This document shows, piece by piece, positions 6,420-8,925 of a stretch of 8,925 nt of DNA. The stretch's first letter is position 1. Every line of letters begins with the position of its first letter. The position numbers were made by a program, and so were the translations under genes. This stretch comes from an uncultured Bacteroidales bacterium (GTDB taxonomy: Bacteria > Bacteroidota > Bacteroidia > Bacteroidales > UBA932), in the NCBI GenBank assembly GCA_946627685.1, contig CAMOVV010000031.1:1-8925 (forward strand). The letters run 5' to 3'. The notes below the pieces were generated by a model that made no database searches, was not told where the DNA came from, and saw nothing but the letters and a program-made list of their open reading frames with translations.

Positions 6420-6458
6420 AAAAAAAATCCTGCGGGAGGAAAAGTCCGTCCCGCAGGA
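6420..6458 (-). terminator. Rho-independent terminator of the SusD operon
   Basis: On the minus strand a 10-bp GC-rich stem (TCCTGCGGGA, 6458-6449, pairing with TCCCGCAGGA, 6437-6428) closes an 11-nt loop and is followed directly by eight T residues (6427-6420). It lies about 60 nt beyond the stop of the LamG lipoprotein gene and ends the susD-lipoprotein transcript before the oppositely oriented recombinase. On the plus strand the stem is preceded by A residues and followed by no T-run, so it acts in one direction. Confidence 0.92.
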
Positions 6459-6475
6459 AGTTACTAAACAATAAT

Positions 6476-6506
6476 TTATATGAACCGCTAAGTGTTATTC
6501 ATATAA
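6476..6506. repeat. 9-bp inverted repeat between lipoprotein stop and terminator
   Basis: TTATATGAA (6476-6484) and TTCATATAA (6498-6506) are exact reverse complements separated by 13 nt. They lie 13 nt past the lipoprotein stop codon in the 3' untranslated region, just ahead of the strong terminator. The AT-rich stem could fold in the mRNA or bind a protein as DNA; no function is assigned. Confidence 0.5.
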
Positions 6507-6519
6507 GGGGCTCAGAGGA

Positions 6520-7572
6520 CTACAGGCCGCCGAGGCCGGCAATCTCTTCGGCCGACATGGGCTTGTCCCAGACCGCCACGGTGGAGTAGAGGAGGGGTGC
6601 GTCGTCGCCGTCGTTGTCGCCGTTCAGCAGAGCGAAACCTTCAGGAAGCTCGCCGCTGTCCTTGGTGGCAGCCTTGTTGAGAATCTCAGCGCCGTTGGCG
6701 TACTGCCTGATGGAGGTAGCGTCCTGGACGATGACGATTCTGAACCACTTGTCGTCGCTGAAGATTCCGCCGCCCGAACGCCAGTCGCCGCCGTAAACCT
6801 GGAGACCCTCCTCGTCGAAGGGCTTGCGCCAGTAGATGTACTGGTCTTCGGCATTGGTGTGGTCGCGGTTGAAGAAGGTGGTGTAGCGGCCGGAGGAACT
6901 CTCAAGTTGTGGAACGCCTTTTTCATCAACCCACCTTCGTCCATACTTCTCTGCAGGACGCAGGGCGTCAATCAGGATGGTGTAGATGTATCCGTGGGTG
7001 AGGTTGTGGGTGAGCTCGAACAGGGCGCTGTACCTTGTGTGGATGGCGCCGTCGATGCCGTTGAAACCGGTCACAACGTCAAAGCCGTCGGTGGATACGG
7101 GGCCGAGGGAACCTTCGCTGTCAGGATAGTGGGGCACGAGGTCCTTTCCTACGGTGGCCTTCATGGTCTCCTCCTTTGTGCTGTTCGGGGTGCCGAACTC
7201 CCAAAGGCCGTTGAGGCCGTCCTTGTAGTTGTCCTGGATGAGGTTTGCGATGGTGTAGGCGTAAACCTCTACGGTGCAGGTAGCTGAATACTGGCCCTGG
7301 GACGCGGTGATGGTGGTGGTGCCAAGACCTACGGTCGTGATGGTGCCGTATTTGTCAACTGAAGCAATCTTGGGATCTGCGCTCGTATAGGTGAATTCGT
7401 AGTCAGTGCAGTTCCAGGGATCAGGGAACGCAGGCACCCTGGCCCTTTCGCCATAGTTCAGCCTGAGCGTCTCCGTCTGCGCGACGATTCCCTTAAGTTC
7501 GGGATTCTTGTTGCAGGAAGAGAAAGCAAGAACGGCTGCAGCAGCTATGATGATGTATTTCAATGTTTTCAT
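6520..7572 (-). CDS. SusE/F-position surface lipoprotein with Big_2 and LamG-like domains
   Basis: A 350-residue protein with a lipoprotein signal: MKTLKYIIIA, a hydrophobic run and the lipobox FSSC with Cys20. Residues about 32-103 form a bacterial Ig-like (Big_2) domain, seen in the pattern DPKIASVDKYGTITTVGLG followed by TTTITA and a final CTVEV. Residues about 118-345 look like a concanavalin/LamG fold ending in STVAVWDKPMSAEEIAGL, the typical last strand of the Laminin_G_3 family. Such proteins bind glycans at the cell surface. Its place 12 nt after the susD stop is where SusE/SusF-type or other surface glycan-binding proteins are encoded, so substrate capture for the SusC/SusD transporter is the likely role. 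No catalytic residues are evident, but some LamG-fold proteins are enzymes, so a hydrolytic role is not fully excluded. A strong terminator follows. Confidence 0.83.
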   Translation of the reverse strand: MKTLKYIIIAAAAVLAFSSCNKNPELKGIVAQTETLRLNYGERARVPAFPDPWNCTDYEFTYTSADPKIASVDKYGTITTVGLGTTTITASQGQYSATCTVEVYAYTIANLIQDNYKDGLNGLWEFGTPNSTKEETMKATVGKDLVPHYPDSEGSLGPVSTDGFDVVTGFNGIDGAIHTRYSALFELTHNLTHGYIYTILIDALRPAEKYGRRWVDEKGVPQLESSSGRYTTFFNRDHTNAEDQYIYWRKPFDEEGLQVYGGDWRSGGGIFSDDKWFRIVIVQDATSIRQYANGAEILNKAATKDSGELPEGFALLNGDNDGDDAPLLYSTVAVWDKPMSAEEIAGLGGL

Positions 7573-7584
7573 TGCCGTGATGTT

Positions 7585-8925
7585 TTATTTGGATTCAGTT
7601 TGGCTTGCATAGATAACCTCGGTGCCGTTGATGAATTCGTCAGAGGTCTTTCTGTCAAGAGCGACATCCATGTTGGGGTTGAGAACGCGCTCCTCCGTAG
7701 GATAGGGTGCAAACATCTGGCAGTCGTTCCAGTCGCCTACGGGGCCGTAAGGCTCGATAAGGCTCTTCCCTCCGCAGTTGATGGGTTTAGGGTTCTTGCG
7801 GTATTTGAAGTGAGCTTCTGCCCTCTTCAGACGGACAAGGTCGTTGAAGCAGCACTGGACTGCTCCTGCCCACCAGCCGGCGATTTCCCAGCGGTGCTCG
7901 TTGTATGCGCCTTCAATGAGTTCTTCCTTGCTCTTTCCGGTGTAATAGTCGGTCTTGGCCTTATCGGCGCGGTTGCGGACGCGGTTGAGGTATTCGATGG
8001 CGGTGCCGGTGTCACCGGCGCGGGCGCAGCACTCTGCATACCAGCAGTAAACCTCGCTCAGGCGGATAAGCATGTGAGCCTGGGTGTCCCAGCCGCCGGA
8101 CTGTTTGAACGCATCTTCAACATTGGTGAAGTCATACTCGACGGGGGTGGCAGGGTTGTTGGATTCGCTCCTCCAGCCTTTTTCTCCGAAGTAGGGGAAA
8201 CGGTTGTCGGCGGGAACGGCATCGTCCCAGAAATCGTAAACACCGATCCTGCGGACGACGGTCTTGGGATAGACGACTTCCTTGCGGTAGCCGTCAGGGA
8301 ATTCGGACCAGAATTTGAGCTCACCACGGACGTCGCACCAGCCGTTGGAGCAGTCGGGGAAGTCCATGATACCTCCGCGGCACATGAGGGAGTTGTCGCC
8401 TTCACCGGTGGCGTTGGAATAGTAAACGCTGATGATGGCCTCTTTGTTCTTGCTGTTCTCCTTTGCGGAGTGGATGTCGCGGTAGTCTTCGTAGAGCGCG
8501 TAGTTGTAGCCACCGTTGATGACGGCTTCGCACTCCTGCTTGCAGAGAGCGTAGTATTCAGCGCCTCTCTGCAGGGGCCAGCCGGCCATGTTCAGGTAAA
8601 CGCAGGCGAGCATCGCATGGGCGGCGCCGCTGTTGGGATCCTGGTTGACGGTGATTCCATCGATAAGGCCGTTCTTGTTCTCTTTGGGAAGGTTGCAGGC
8701 ATCCTTGAGGTCGGATACAATCAGGTCATAGACCATGGCAACGCTGGAGAGTCCCATTCCGTAATCGACGTTGAGGTCGGTGACGAGAGGGAGGGCGCCG
8801 AAGGTGCGGACAAGGTCAAAGTAGGCCCATGCCCTCCAGAACTTGGCGGTGTTGATGGCGCGAGCGATTTCATCGGCGGAGTTGGGAGCGTTCTCAGCCC
8901 CGTTGATGATGAAGTTGGCGGCCCT
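7585..8925 (-). CDS. SusD/RagB-family glycan-binding lipoprotein (N-terminus beyond right edge)
   Basis: The frame is open to the right edge; translating past the internal Met at 8757 adds 56 residues, giving 446 visible. These extra residues include FWRAWAYFDLVRTFGALPLV, a hallmark of SusD TPR helices, so the Met at 8757 is not the true start. Later signatures are AAHAMLACVYLNMAGWPL, HMLIRLSEVYCWYAECCARAG with TAIEYLNRVRNRA, NEHRWEIAGWW with FNDLVRLKRAE, and a C-terminal YPTEERVLNPN, all in family order. The signal peptide and lipidated Cys lie outside the window. SusD proteins sit on the outer-membrane surface as lids of the TonB-dependent SusC channel and bind oligosaccharides. The susC gene is expected just upstream, beyond 8925. 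Sequence alone does not give the glycan; the downstream GH28 gene suggests pectic oligosaccharides. Confidence 0.95.
   Translation of the reverse strand, partial: RAANFIINGAENAPNSADEIARAINTAKFWRAWAYFDLVRTFGALPLVTDLNVDYGMGLSSVAMVYDLIVSDLKDACNLPKENKNGLIDGITVNQDPNSGAAHAMLACVYLNMAGWPLQRGAEYYALCKQECEAVINGGYNYALYEDYRDIHSAKENSKNKEAIISVYYSNATGEGDNSLMCRGGIMDFPDCSNGWCDVRGELKFWSEFPDGYRKEVVYPKTVVRRIGVYDFWDDAVPADNRFPYFGEKGWRSESNNPATPVEYDFTNVEDAFKQSGGWDTQAHMLIRLSEVYCWYAECCARAGDTGTAIEYLNRVRNRADKAKTDYYTGKSKEELIEGAYNEHRWEIAGWWAGAVQCCFNDLVRLKRAEAHFKYRKNPKPINCGGKSLIEPYGPVGDWNDCQMFAPYPTEERVLNPNMDVALDRKTSDEFINGTEVIYASQTESK

Overview
The window looks like chromosomal DNA from a GC-rich member of the Bacteroidales. 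The reasons are a SusD/RagB-type lipoprotein, a surface lipoprotein of the kind encoded just after SusC/SusD pairs, a FISUMP-like protein, very short gaps between genes, and no clear Shine-Dalgarno sequences. Base composition is roughly 55-60% GC by eye, higher than in Bacteroides itself. It is more like Alistipes or uncultured gut or rumen Bacteroidales, but the genus cannot be fixed from this sequence.

Layout from right to left, the direction of transcription of most genes. (1) 8925-6520, minus strand: the tail of a glycan-uptake operon, with a SusD homologue that enters from the right edge and then a lipoprotein with a Big_2-like Ig domain and a LamG-like domain. The operon ends in a clear Rho-independent terminator at 6458-6420. 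(2) 5671-6297, plus strand: a short, catalytic-domain-only tyrosine recombinase, visibly more AT-rich than its surroundings, with a perfect 12-bp inverted repeat just downstream. (3) 5670-5342: an intergenic region holding a candidate Bacteroidetes promoter and a long leader for the next operon. (4) 5341-1, minus strand: five tightly packed genes (gaps of 12, 3, 9 and 6 nt). They encode a GH28-family pectinase-like enzyme, a FISUMP-like exported protein, a double-domain type I phosphodiesterase, a multi-membrane-span acyltransferase of the HGSNAT/DUF5009 type, and the N-terminal part of a Tat-exported metallophosphoesterase that runs off the left edge.

Taken together this resembles a polysaccharide utilization locus for a pectin-like substrate. 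SusD and the LamG lipoprotein would capture glycan at the surface, and GH28 would cut uronic-acid linkages. The three phosphoesterase domains and the acyltransferase are an unusual addition, which suggests a phosphorylated or otherwise decorated substrate; this is inference from gene context. The recombinase sits between the binding module and the enzyme operon and is either a mobile remnant or a local DNA-rearranging enzyme. The strongest points for follow-up are the internally duplicated phosphodiesterase with Thr in one active site and Ser in the other, the GH28 protein lacking the usual catalytic-site His motif, and the recombinase with its adjacent palindrome. No CRISPR array, rRNA or tRNA was seen.
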